Below are positions 1-8,375 of a stretch of DNA of 46,875 nucleotides, piece after piece; the stretch's first letter is position 1; each line of letters begins with the position of its first letter. The DNA comes from Desulfocapsa sp. (GTDB taxonomy: Bacteria > Desulfobacterota > Desulfobulbia > Desulfobulbales > Desulfocapsaceae). The position numbers were made by a program, and so were the translations under genes. The notes under the pieces are model-generated. The model saw nothing but the letters and a program-made list of their open reading frames with translations, was not told where the DNA came from and did not search any database. The stretch spans positions 1 through 46,875 of the forward strand of contig JAFLJO010000073.1 in the NCBI GenBank assembly GCA_022712975.1. Direction: 5' to 3'.

Positions 1-268
1 TCCTGCTAAGCAGCTTCAGGCAGAGTTCATTTTCATTCTCATCTATGTCTACCAGAACTGACAATTCTGTCGCATCATCAGGAATGGGAAGAAATTTTGA
101 AAAAACTGCTCGGTTCATAACAGTTCTTTGAATGTCCGGCCTGATTTCTTTAGCAATTTCAGCCAGCAAAAGCATACTTTCAACCGCCGGGAAAATGGAT
201 TGCCCATTGAAATAATGATCTCTGAACCAGGGGTGAACCTGAATCTGAACAGTTTTACGACCAGTCAT
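1..268 (-). CDS. PKS-type dehydratase (hotdog) protein, C-terminus cut by window edge
   Basis: Only the first 89 residues are in the window. The start is the ATG at 268, which overlaps the end of the upstream thioesterase gene by 14 nt, so the two are probably translationally coupled. Near residue 18 the protein has H-x3-G-x4-P (DHYFNGQSIFPAVE), the signature of the first hotdog repeat of polyketide-synthase dehydratase domains, where the His is the catalytic base. Inferred role: dehydration of a 3-hydroxyacyl-ACP made by the ketosynthases of this operon. The second half, which would hold the catalytic Asp, is outside the window, so a non-catalytic hotdog cannot be excluded. Confidence 0.6.
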   Translation of the reverse strand, partial: MTGRKTVQIQVHPWFRDHYFNGQSIFPAVESMLLLAEIAKEIRPDIQRTVMNRAVFSKFLPIPDDATELSVLVDIDENENELCLKLLSR

Positions 269-755
269 TATTTTTTTTCTTTGGGAAACTCTCCCAGAGT
301 TTAATCGTTTTTTTATCAATCTGAACCGGAATGCCATCACTGTTTACTGCGCAATGTTTGGTAAAACCAGTACAGATAATTTTTTCATCCGAGGTTCGTG
401 TGATAATATAATCAAACTGTAATTTTACAAGTTCGATGCTTGAAGGACGAGTCTGGATATTCATAAGGTCATCGTAAAAAAGCGGTTTGTAGTAGTTGAG
501 CTCGGTCTTGATAATGGGGTATATATAGCCGCTTTCCTCGATCTGCTTGTAGGAATAATTTGCCCCACGCATCAGTTCTGTACGGCCAAATTCAAAATAT
601 TTCAAGTAGTTGGCGTGGTACACAACTTGAGAACGATCCGTATCTACATACAGGACACGCATCTTACTACGGTGCCAAATGAGGCCGCTGTTTGTGTCTT
701 TAACATGATCTGGATGATCAGTCAGAAATTCTGGGATAAATGGTTTTGGTCGCAT
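255..755 (-). CDS. YbgC/4-hydroxybenzoyl-CoA-type acyl thioesterase
   Basis: A 166-residue hotdog-fold protein. The family motif is clear at residues 37-50: YVDTDRSQVVYHANYL, matching the D-x-D-x4-VYH-x-NY active-site pattern of YbgC-like acyl-CoA/acyl-ACP thioesterases, with the first Asp catalytic. The N-terminus has about 25 residues more than typical members; an internal Met at residue 32 lies too close to the motif to be a good start, so the longer form is used. It follows the first ketosynthase by 18 nt and overlaps the next gene. Inferred role: release of the finished acyl chain from ACP, or editing of stalled intermediates, in the cytoplasm. Substrate unknown. Confidence 0.82.
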   Translation of the reverse strand: MRPKPFIPEFLTDHPDHVKDTNSGLIWHRSKMRVLYVDTDRSQVVYHANYLKYFEFGRTELMRGANYSYKQIEESGYIYPIIKTELNYYKPLFYDDLMNIQTRPSSIELVKLQFDYIITRTSDEKIICTGFTKHCAVNSDGIPVQIDKKTIKLWESFPKKKNNDWS

Positions 756-773
756 GGTTTTTTTGTGTTGTTT

Positions 774-2039
774 TTACACTCCCCTGAAGACAATACAGCA
801 GTTGGTGCCGCCAAAGCCAAATGAGTTGGAGAGCACATGCTCATATGAGTGTTTGCGGCTTTGATTTGGCACAACATCAATATCATCAAAATCAGGATCG
901 TGGATATGGTTTACAGTGGGCAGAACCATGTTTTTTTGCATGGCCTCAATGGATAGTGCCGCTTCAATGGCAGCCGATGCTCCCAGGCTGTGTCCTACCT
1001 GTGATTTATTTGCCGTGACTGGAATGGTGCTAATTTTTTTGCCAAATACTTCACGCATACAGTCAACTTCTGCGGCATCACCCGTTGGTGTTGAGGTGCC
1101 GTGGGCATTGATGCTTCCAATATCCTGTGCGCTGATTTCAGCATCATCAATGGCATCATGGATGGCGCGTACAATGGTTTCTTTATTGGGCCGGGTGAAA
1201 TGTTTGGCATCGGATGTCCAGCCAATCCCTGCAACTTCTGCTTTTTTTGTAAGTCCTAGAGAGTCAATTTTCTCTTCTGCAGCAAGGAGTAATACGCCAG
1301 CTCCTTCAGAAAGCACAAAACCTTTGCGATCAAGACTAAAGGGGCGGGATGCAAGTGTTGGGTCGTCATGGGCACGATCTTTCGGACCAACTTTAATGGT
1401 GGCCAGCATATTGGAAAAACCCTGGATAATTTCAGGAACAATGCAGGTTTCCACACCACCTGCGAGCACAAAATCACAATCTCCGTCCCGTATCATCCTG
1501 GAACCGATGGCAATGGCATGATTACCGGAGGCGCAGGCTCCCTGCGGGGAAAAAATGGGGCCTGTGAAACCAAGCAGCATTCCTGCTTTTCCGGCAGGCA
1601 AATTGGCGCATACATTGGGAAGAAGATAGGGACTCACTTTGAGTGGTCCACGATTGACATAGTTATCCATGGCAATGCGATATGAATCCGTACCGTTCAG
1701 AGCAGAACCGATAATGCAGGCAGTTCTTGGGCCGGTTTCTTGTGTCATTTCAAGACCTGCGCTCTCAAGGGCTTGTCGACACATTTCCATGGTGAGGAAA
1801 ACATAAGCCGCATTCCATATGGAGGCTTCTTTTGGGTCTACATAGGGGAGTCGCGAAGGATCCCAATCCGGAATTTCACCAACTACATTGGATCTGCTTG
1901 TTGTTGCGCAACGTGTTACACGACGAAATCCTGCTTCACCTCTGCTTGCTGCTGCCCAGGTTTTTTCAAAGGTATTTCCGAGTGGGGTAGCCGCAGCGTA
2001 TCCGGCTACAAAGACTCGTCTGTTTAAGGGGGGTTTCAT
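774..2039 (-). CDS. Beta-ketoacyl-ACP synthase (FabF-like), KS-1
   Basis: A 421-residue thiolase-fold condensing enzyme of normal FabF length. The full catalytic set is present: nucleophile Cys169 in QGACASG, His313 in NAHGTSTPTGD, Lys345 and His350 in NKSQVGHSLGA. It should therefore condense malonyl-ACP with an acyl chain and is not a chain-length-factor type partner. It starts 9 nt downstream of the stop of the second ketosynthase gene, in one leftward operon with an ACP, dehydratases and two radical SAM enzymes. The pairing of two complete KS enzymes fits an iterative specialised fatty acid or polyene pathway (inference). A housekeeping fabF is less likely, because no fabD or fabG lies nearby. 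Confidence 0.9.
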   Translation of the reverse strand: MKPPLNRRVFVAGYAAATPLGNTFEKTWAAASRGEAGFRRVTRCATTSRSNVVGEIPDWDPSRLPYVDPKEASIWNAAYVFLTMEMCRQALESAGLEMTQETGPRTACIIGSALNGTDSYRIAMDNYVNRGPLKVSPYLLPNVCANLPAGKAGMLLGFTGPIFSPQGACASGNHAIAIGSRMIRDGDCDFVLAGGVETCIVPEIIQGFSNMLATIKVGPKDRAHDDPTLASRPFSLDRKGFVLSEGAGVLLLAAEEKIDSLGLTKKAEVAGIGWTSDAKHFTRPNKETIVRAIHDAIDDAEISAQDIGSINAHGTSTPTGDAAEVDCMREVFGKKISTIPVTANKSQVGHSLGASAAIEAALSIEAMQKNMVLPTVNHIHDPDFDDIDVVPNQSRKHSYEHVLSNSFGFGGTNCCIVFRGV

Positions 2040-2048
2040 AAAAAAACT

Positions 2049-3305
2049 CTAATTAATTCGTTTGAAGACAGCACAGCTGTTACAGCCGCCAAAACCAAAA
2101 GAATTCTTTAAGACAAACTCCTGATCAAGTTTGCGTTTTATATTTGCAACACAGTCAATTTCAATTTCGGGATCAGGTTGATAGTTGATGGTTGGAGGAA
2201 GTATTCCATCACGCATACCCTGAAAACTAAAGATTGATTCTATTACACTCGATGCTCCCATTGGATGCCCGATAAGTGATTTGTTTGCTGTAACCGGTGG
2301 CGCATTGCTGCCAAAGAGTGTGCTAATGGCATCATACTCCACCTTATCACCAACACGGGTGGATGCAGCATGAGCATTGATTACTGCTACGTCTTCGGGC
2401 GTAATACCTGCATCATCCAAGGCATTTGCCATGCACTGTTTGACGGTTTCAAAATAAGGAGCCACAAAATGATGGGCGTCTGAAGTCATTCCCCATCCGG
2501 CAAGCTCAGTACTAAAGTTGAGTCCATGATTTTTTGCAAATTCAGGCGTGGCCAGAATAACGGCTCCAGCACCTTCTGATATAACAAATCCACGTCTGTT
2601 TTTGGAAAAGGGACGGCTGGCAAGTTCCGGGGCTTCGTCTTCCTGTCCGGTCTTTGGAATGTAGACTCCGTTCATGGTATAGAAACCTGCTACAATGGGT
2701 TCAACGAGTGCAAAGTCAACAGCTCCGCAGATTGCAACATCTGCTCGTCCCTGCGCCAGAAACATAGCTCCCATGATCATGGATGTAAGGCCCGTTGCAC
2801 ATGCGGTAACCGGTGTTACAATGGGCCCCTTTGCTCCTGTCTGGATGGCAATTTTTCCGCCAACCATATTGATACAGGAATTAGGGTTTGCGTATGGCGG
2901 GGGGAGTTTGTTTTCTGCTTGCAGTCGTCTGTCAGCATTTAAAAGAGCATCGATCCCGCCAACGGCAGAACTGTATGTTACAGCAATTCGCGGAGCAAGT
3001 TCAGCTGTTATTTCAAGGCCGCTTCGTTCAAGAGCCCGGGCAACGGTGAGCATTCCATATTTGAAGATCGGTGAACTCCAACTGGCCAGATGTCTGGCGC
3101 TAAGGAAAGAATACTTTTTGTTTTTATCTTCAATGTCAGGAGCTTGACCTGCAATGCGAACGGGGAAGTCTTCTTTTAAGGGAAAGCGGGAGAGAGGGAC
3201 AATACCGCTTTTTCCAGCCAGAGCATCTTGCCACTGCTGCTCAAGATCACTACCTAGTGCTGAGATGGCATCGTAGCCAATAATGACGGGGTTGGAGTTT
3301 TTCAT
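2049..3305 (-). CDS. Beta-ketoacyl-ACP synthase (FabF-like), KS-2
   Basis: A 418-residue FabF-type ketosynthase, clearly diverged from KS-1. Catalytic residues are Cys169 (TACATG), His312 and Lys342/His347 (NKSLIGHPMGA). The first His motif reads AHAAST instead of the usual AHGTST, which may mark a distinct substrate subclass. Because the active-site Cys is kept, it should be catalytic and not a KS-beta/CLF decoy, although aryl-polyene and type II PKS systems often pair an active KS with such a partner. It lies directly downstream of the first radical SAM gene (36-nt gap) and upstream of KS-1 in the same operon. Confidence 0.9.
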   Translation of the reverse strand: MKNSNPVIIGYDAISALGSDLEQQWQDALAGKSGIVPLSRFPLKEDFPVRIAGQAPDIEDKNKKYSFLSARHLASWSSPIFKYGMLTVARALERSGLEITAELAPRIAVTYSSAVGGIDALLNADRRLQAENKLPPPYANPNSCINMVGGKIAIQTGAKGPIVTPVTACATGLTSMIMGAMFLAQGRADVAICGAVDFALVEPIVAGFYTMNGVYIPKTGQEDEAPELASRPFSKNRRGFVISEGAGAVILATPEFAKNHGLNFSTELAGWGMTSDAHHFVAPYFETVKQCMANALDDAGITPEDVAVINAHAASTRVGDKVEYDAISTLFGSNAPPVTANKSLIGHPMGASSVIESIFSFQGMRDGILPPTINYQPDPEIEIDCVANIKRKLDQEFVLKNSFGFGGCNSCAVFKRIN

Positions 3306-3341
3306 GATCTGTTTTATATAAAAAAAAACAAAAAAACAAAA

Positions 3342-4340
3342 TTACCAGGGGATAAACTGGTATAATTTAGCAAACATCTCATATATTTCGATCCAATTTT
3401 TTAAATCTTTTGGTGTTTTGATATGGGCACGTTTATTTACCATAACCCAGCTCATATGGGCTGCGCCATCTTTACAGGTCGAGCAGTCACGGGTTTCGGA
3501 GGTGCAGCACCGGTGCACGGTTTTAAGATCCGATGCCCAGCGGATAAAGTTGGTTAGTCGTTTGGGCTGCGGATTACGGTTGTCTCTTAAAATGGTTACC
3601 GACGGACATTCAGACCAGCCAAATGTTCTACCAAGCATTTTTCCGGTGGTGATAACTTCGTGATAATATTTTGATGAGATCACAGTGTTCGGGTAGGCAT
3701 CAAGCATTCCATCCATTTCTGCACGAATAGCTATCAGTTCTTCTGGCTTCCATGAAAAACCGTTCACATCCTCGTCATTGGAAAGAAGCTGCATGTGAAC
3801 TTTCAGGCCAACACCTTCAATCTTTTTAATAATTTTTTCCGTTTTTCCCAACTGCCTTGGCGTAATAGTATAGAGATAATAGGCATGCGGGTCGCCTTCG
3901 TAATTTTTACTTGTTATTTTAAAGGTATCCTGGCCGCGGAGGATGGTTTCATCCTCAGCATCACCCCAAAGGGAGAGGCCAACCATCATATCAGGGAAAC
4001 GGTCACGCGGTACTTTGATAAGACCATTGGTGGCACAGAAAGTGGGAAGGCGTTTATAAAATGCTTCGATTCTATCCATGCAGAGTGTGGGTTCGCCACC
4101 GATCAGGATGGCAAGATTTACTCCGCGATCCATCTCTTTTTCTACAAAATCATGCCATTTGCTCACATCTTTTTCTTCAGCAGCACGCTCATGTTCACCG
4201 GATGCAAAGAAGAAACAGCCTTTGCAGCGTAGATTGCAGCGGTCTGTTACATCATAGATGGAACTTCGGATATTGAGCCTGGAGATTTTCTTGTAGCGCT
4301 CATACCAGTCAGCATCAAGCAGGGAACTTACGGTTTTCAT
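3342..4340 (-). CDS. Radical SAM enzyme A with extra C-terminal cysteines
   Basis: A 332-residue radical S-adenosylmethionine protein. The cluster-binding motif C-x3-C-x2-C is at Cys35, Cys39 and Cys42 (DRCNLRCKGC), followed by the GGEP SAM-contact motif at 81-84. A C-terminal group (Cys278, 279, 286, 289, with Cys245 before it) suggests an auxiliary iron-sulfur cluster, SPASM- or twitch-like but not canonical. It shares its layout with the next gene, so the two are probably ancient duplicates. Being embedded between ketosynthase and ACP genes suggests a carbon-skeleton or ring-forming radical step on an acyl-ACP (inference). A peptide-modifying role is less likely, as no precursor peptide gene is visible. 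Confidence 0.86.
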   Translation of the reverse strand: MKTVSSLLDADWYERYKKISRLNIRSSIYDVTDRCNLRCKGCFFFASGEHERAAEEKDVSKWHDFVEKEMDRGVNLAILIGGEPTLCMDRIEAFYKRLPTFCATNGLIKVPRDRFPDMMVGLSLWGDAEDETILRGQDTFKITSKNYEGDPHAYYLYTITPRQLGKTEKIIKKIEGVGLKVHMQLLSNDEDVNGFSWKPEELIAIRAEMDGMLDAYPNTVISSKYYHEVITTGKMLGRTFGWSECPSVTILRDNRNPQPKRLTNFIRWASDLKTVHRCCTSETRDCSTCKDGAAHMSWVMVNKRAHIKTPKDLKNWIEIYEMFAKLYQFIPW

Positions 4341-4364
4341 AGTGTAACTTTATAGTATAATCGA

Positions 4365-5426
4365 TTAGTTGTGAACTGGTGGTTCAATCAATTCATTGCA
4401 GAGATTTGCACTTTTTTCATAAGCCTTTACCCATACAGCAAGGTAGGTATCCACATAGTCGAGCCAGGCTGAAAAGTGGAGAGGGTTAGTTGCATGGCGA
4501 TACATTCTTGCTGTAACCACTGCACTGCCAGCAGCATAATGACGACAATCATCACAATCCGTATCCGGTACACAGCAGGCTGCAGCACGATCCCATTTAA
4601 GATCAGTCCGGTACTGGCGGAAAGATCTGCCTAGCCCAATATCAGTGGAAGGATTCATGCGTGGATAGGAGCAGGAAAAAAGGTCATGTAAACCGCGTTC
4701 ATGGGTATGTGCCACGATATTGTAGGGTGAAAAAATAACGGTGTCTGGAAATTCAGCAAGCAGTTCACCCATAATAGCTCCAGTGCGAGCCAGTGTTTCC
4801 GGCGTATGGCGAAGATGCCCGTCATATCCAACGGGTGCAGAGAACATATTAAAAGTGATCTGATGATTATTAGCTGCCAGTGTTTCCGTTACTTCCCGGG
4901 CTTCATCAATATTTACCGGAGTAAATGTGTACACCCAGATAGCTCTTGAGTCGCCCTGATAGTTTTCCATCTGGCGGACAAGCATGTTTTTGGCCTTTCT
5001 GATTTCAAGGCTGGTTTTATCATTTCCCCAGACAGAAAGATGAATACGATAATCAATTTCTTTGGCTATGGGAATTAAACCATTGGTCGCAATACAGCCC
5101 AATGGAATAGTATCAAAGCAGGTTTTGCAGAGATCTGGAACATAAGCAGCCTCAGCACCCGCAAGCACCACAAAGGTGATTCCGCGTTCTTTCTCACCAG
5201 TCATGAGCTGTTTCCAATCGGCTGTATTCAAGTTTTCTTCAGCAAACTGTTTGTCACCGGCATAATAATAACATCCTTCACAGCGAAGGTTACAACGGTT
5301 ACTCATATCATAGGTGGATTCACGCAGGAAAAAGTATTTCCGTACCTTGGCAAAACGTTCCTTGATAGCAGGATCCGCTATAATGTCAGAGAATTTATAC
5401 TCTTGGTCGATTATCTTATTAGCCAT
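4365..5426 (-). CDS. Radical SAM enzyme B with extra C-terminal cysteines
   Basis: A 353-residue radical SAM protein, paralogous to enzyme A. The 4Fe-4S/SAM motif is Cys45-x3-Cys49-x2-Cys52 (NRCNLRCEGC). The SAM-contact position reads AGAEA where its partner has GGEP, a notable change. A C-terminal cysteine set (CC...DCDDC) again suggests a second cluster. The ATG at 5426 is preferred over the GTG at 5435 because an AGGTG-type ribosome-binding site sits just upstream; it starts 16 nt after the ACP stop. Inferred role: partner or successive radical step on the ACP-bound chain. The loss of the GGEP-like motif means SAM binding may differ. Confidence 0.85.
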   Translation of the reverse strand: MANKIIDQEYKFSDIIADPAIKERFAKVRKYFFLRESTYDMSNRCNLRCEGCYYYAGDKQFAEENLNTADWKQLMTGEKERGITFVVLAGAEAAYVPDLCKTCFDTIPLGCIATNGLIPIAKEIDYRIHLSVWGNDKTSLEIRKAKNMLVRQMENYQGDSRAIWVYTFTPVNIDEAREVTETLAANNHQITFNMFSAPVGYDGHLRHTPETLARTGAIMGELLAEFPDTVIFSPYNIVAHTHERGLHDLFSCSYPRMNPSTDIGLGRSFRQYRTDLKWDRAAACCVPDTDCDDCRHYAAGSAVVTARMYRHATNPLHFSAWLDYVDTYLAVWVKAYEKSANLCNELIEPPVHN

Positions 5427-5442
5427 GCTCTGCACCTGTCAC

Positions 5443-5718
5443 TTACTCGTTTTCTGTGCGTTTGTTGCTGATGTACTCAGCAATAATGCGTACAGTGGTA
5501 AGTTTTGGGTAATCATCCTCATCAATCCTGATCCCAAATTCATCACGGATAACCAGTGCAATTGTTGCAAGATCCATGGAATCGATTCCCACCTCATCAA
5601 CCAGATCAAGATCGGAATCAAAGGTTTCAGGGGTGACATCTTCAAGTTTCAGTTCGTTTATGATTATTTCAGCAATACGGGTGATTGTCTGAGTTGTATC
5701 GGTTGTATCAATTGTCAT
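5443..5718 (-). CDS. Acyl carrier protein
   Basis: A 91-residue acidic helical protein. The phosphopantetheine attachment site is Ser47 in VGIDSMDLA, the classic GxDSM/L motif at the start of helix II, preceded by the acidic DSDLDLVDE stretch. A Thr-rich N-terminal tail (TIDTTDTTQT) is longer than in FabF-partner AcpP proteins. It lies between the dehydratase (7 nt upstream) and the two radical SAM genes, so it is probably the dedicated carrier on which this locus builds its chain. It needs a phosphopantetheinyl transferase in trans; none is visible in the window. Confidence 0.92.
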   Translation of the reverse strand: MTIDTTDTTQTITRIAEIIINELKLEDVTPETFDSDLDLVDEVGIDSMDLATIALVIRDEFGIRIDEDDYPKLTTVRIIAEYISNKRTENE

Positions 5719-5725
5719 GGTGTGG

Positions 5726-6184
5726 TTATTGCTCCTTTATTGGGGTCAGCACAAGCCTTCCGGAGCAGACTTCCTGGGTTTCACTGGTTACTTTGAACGA
5801 GTATTGGTTTTCTTTCTTTCCGGTCGTGGCATATATATCCAGAATATCTCCAGGCCGGATAACTTTTTTAAATTTAATTCGTGCTAAGCTTTGCAAGGAT
5901 AAATCTTTTTGTAAAACCCTGGAAATTGTTTCGGTTACCATGTCTAGCTGGGCAATGGCCGGCAATGTCGGGTCGTCAGGGAAGTGTCCTGCAAACCAGG
6001 GAGATGCTTCGCTGGTGGTGACTTTCGCAACTATTGCGTTGTCGTTGTCAAATCCTGTTGAAATGTATGAATACCACATATGTATGTTAGCGAGTATTGT
6101 TTTGATTAAGTCCTCAGTGTTTGTACCAAGAAAAGTGAAAAAATTCAAATATTCTAACCTTGTTTTGGGAAAAAGAACATGCAA
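5726..6184 (-). CDS. FabA/FabZ-like 3-hydroxyacyl-ACP dehydratase
   Basis: First gene of the leftward operon as visible here. Residues 62-83 contain GHFPDDPTLPAIAQLD, the hotdog dehydratase active-site segment: His67, then an acid 14 residues later (Asp81). FabZ normally has Glu at this position and FabA has Asp, so the site is FabA-like, while the total length is closer to FabZ. The PG pair that usually follows is PA. Inferred role: dehydration, possibly with isomerisation, of 3-hydroxyacyl-ACP. The first 35 residues look poorly conserved; translation may begin at the internal ATG at 6079. No strong Shine-Dalgarno sequence is seen at either start. Confidence 0.72.
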   Translation of the reverse strand: MHVLFPKTRLEYLNFFTFLGTNTEDLIKTILANIHMWYSYISTGFDNDNAIVAKVTTSEASPWFAGHFPDDPTLPAIAQLDMVTETISRVLQKDLSLQSLARIKFKKVIRPGDILDIYATTGKKENQYSFKVTSETQEVCSGRLVLTPIKEQ

Positions 6185-6294
6185 AATAGAAAAAATAATT
6201 TTATTGTCACACCCATATCCGACACGATTATTTGTGTCTGCTTTTTGTCTGTTATTGTTGTGATGGCTCAGGATGACGGTAAAAGGAATAAAAC

Positions 6295-6975
6295 GTGAAA
6301 CGAGTTCTTGAGTCAGAGTTGATGGATGATCCTGATCAGGCTACTGTTTATGCAGGTTCGGATTTGGATAGCGCTTACTACTTGTTTGTTTGGTGTTTTC
6401 AAAAGTTCTTTCCTGACCTGGCATCAGAAACTGACATTCTTGACCTTGGATGCGGCGCGGCCGGTATACCTTTACGTCTGGCAAAACTTCTTCCCTATTG
6501 CAGGATAGATGGCGTGGACGGGGCAGATCATATGCTGGAGCATGGTCGGAAGGCTGTGCAGAATGCGAATCTGGGTCATAGAGTGAAACTCTTTCATGGG
6601 ATACTTCCTGATAGTCTGGATCTGCCGCACAGTCATTATGGGGCGATTGTTTCCAATAGTTTTCTGCATCATCTTGTTGATCCTATGGTTTTGTGGAATG
6701 CACTAGGGACATATGGTGAAGCAAATGCTGCTATTCTGATTGTTGATCTTATCCGCCCCTCAAATAAAGAAGATGTACAGAATGTGATTGAAAAATATAT
6801 GCCGGATGCACCGCCATTGCTGCGCCGGGATATGATGAATTCCCTGCAGGCAGCGTTCACAATGGAAGAAGTTACTGCTCAACTACAGTTGGCAGGACTC
6901 ACTGAAAAACTTCGTTTGAAGAGGGTCAGTCCTTTTCAATTTGCAGCTTACGGAAGATTGACAGCGGATGCGTGA
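6295..6975 (+). CDS. Class I SAM-dependent methyltransferase
   Basis: A 226-residue Rossmann-fold methyltransferase. Motif I is ILDLGCGAAGIPLRLA at residues 48-63 and the acidic SAM-ribose loop follows (GVDGADHM); motif IV-like SNSFLHHL is near 123. The start is the GTG at 6295, preceded by AAAAGGA. It is divergently transcribed from the ketosynthase/radical SAM operon across a 110-bp gap that must hold both promoters. The position suggests a methyl transfer on the lipid product or a head-group (inference). It could equally be an unrelated small-molecule methyltransferase, since this fold does not define the substrate. Confidence 0.85.
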   Translation: MKRVLESELMDDPDQATVYAGSDLDSAYYLFVWCFQKFFPDLASETDILDLGCGAAGIPLRLAKLLPYCRIDGVDGADHMLEHGRKAVQNANLGHRVKLFHGILPDSLDLPHSHYGAIVSNSFLHHLVDPMVLWNALGTYGEANAAILIVDLIRPSNKEDVQNVIEKYMPDAPPLLRRDMMNSLQAAFTMEEVTAQLQLAGLTEKLRLKRVSPFQFAAYGRLTADA

Positions 6976-7001
6976 GGTTGTTTTATCCTGTGGAATATTC
7001 C

Positions 7002-8348
7002 TTAGTTGCTGTACTTAATCCACTTCCACATCTCACTCCAAGTATGCTTTTTGCCATATAGCAAGATCCCCGTGCGATAAATTTTGGATGCAACCCAAGT
7101 CATACATACAAAGCTAACGACAAGCAGCGTTGCAGAAAGAGCAAGCTCCCATGGTGGCACACCGTATGGTAAACGTGCTATCATTACTATGGGTGACGTG
7201 AAAGGAATCATTGAAAACCAGAATAAGATGGCTCCATCGGGTGATCGTAACCCGCTAAACATGACAACAAGAGCTAGTACAAGTGGAATGGTAATTGGCA
7301 CAAGCAGTTGCTGTGTATCGGCCTCACTATCAACTGCTGATCCTACCGCTGCAAACATTGCGGCATAAAGAAGATATCCGCCCAGGAAGAAGAAAATAAA
7401 CCAACCAATTATATATACAAAATCAACGTCGGAAAGTGCGGTCATCATTTCGTTTGCAAAATTATCGTCAGCAATATTAACAGGCATTACTTGGGCTGCA
7501 CCTTGCTGAACCATCATGCTGGTAATGGCTTCCTTTCCTGCTTCGGGGGAACTGGAATGGCTAAGAAATAATAATCCTGCCAGACTAACCAATCCAAAGG
7601 TTAGAACGATCCAAAGGATAATTTGCACCAAGCTAACAGATGCAATACCAAGTATTTTCCCCATCATCAACTCGAATGGCTTAACAGAGGACACTATCAC
7701 TTCAACAATTCGACTACTTTTCTCCTCAATAACACCACGCATCACCTGTGCACCAAAGAGGAAAATTAACATATACACCAAAAAGCTAAGAATATAAGCC
7801 ATAGCCATTGCAAGTTCAGTTGAACTCTCCTTTGCTTCTCCTCCTTTTGTCCACTTTATGGTTCTAACCTTAATACTTGTTTTGATATTATTGAGTATTT
7901 CAGCTAGGTTCTCAATATCATAGGACAATAATTTTTGCGACTCAATCTCTTTTTTGATAGCACTTGCTATATGCGATGTGATATCAATAGAAGGTTGCTT
8001 CTCAGAGTAAAGCACTACAGCATCTGGAGATGTTGCAACCATACTTCCAATGTAAAGTACTGCATAATAGTTTGATTCGAAAAATGTTTCCTTAATGTCA
8101 TCTTTCTTTACATCTTTGAGAAAAGTAAACTTGAGGTGTTCTGTTTCGTTTATTTTCCCTTCAAAGATTCCTGCATTGTCAATTACTGCTATTTGCCTCT
8201 CTTTTTTGTCCTCAATAGTGACAAGAATTGCAGGCACAACCATTAATGCAGCAAATAGAATTGGCGTGAGGATTGTCATTATAATAAAAGACTTCTTCTT
8301 AACTCTTGTTAGAAACTCCCTTTCAACAATTAACAATATTTTATTCAT
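7002..8348 (-). CDS. ABC-2 type exporter permease, NatB-like
   Basis: A 448-residue membrane protein. It has one N-terminal membrane helix (residues 22-45), a long extracytoplasmic domain to about residue 185, then a C-terminal block of five to six helices containing the ABC-2 coupling segment VMRGVIEEKSSRIVEVIVSS. This is the NatB/YhaP layout, associated with sodium or drug export. It lies 27 nt downstream of its ATPase in a two-gene operon. Both genes are richer in A/T and in AAA/AAT/ATA codons than the flanking genes, and the protein style is typical of Bacteroidota homologues, so horizontal acquisition is likely (inference). It is convergent with the methyltransferase. Confidence 0.86.
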   Translation of the reverse strand: MNKILLIVEREFLTRVKKKSFIIMTILTPILFAALMVVPAILVTIEDKKERQIAVIDNAGIFEGKINETEHLKFTFLKDVKKDDIKETFFESNYYAVLYIGSMVATSPDAVVLYSEKQPSIDITSHIASAIKKEIESQKLLSYDIENLAEILNNIKTSIKVRTIKWTKGGEAKESSTELAMAMAYILSFLVYMLIFLFGAQVMRGVIEEKSSRIVEVIVSSVKPFELMMGKILGIASVSLVQIILWIVLTFGLVSLAGLLFLSHSSSPEAGKEAITSMMVQQGAAQVMPVNIADDNFANEMMTALSDVDFVYIIGWFIFFFLGGYLLYAAMFAAVGSAVDSEADTQQLLVPITIPLVLALVVMFSGLRSPDGAILFWFSMIPFTSPIVMIARLPYGVPPWELALSATLLVVSFVCMTWVASKIYRTGILLYGKKHTWSEMWKWIKYSN

Positions 8349-8375
8349 AGCTTAACGTTTTATCAATGTTTGTTA

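Noticed and set aside
916..1521. 201-codon plus-strand open frame
   Set aside because: It lies wholly inside the ketosynthase gene on the other strand, whose catalytic motifs are intact; the frame has Ser/Ala-rich shadow composition and no motif.
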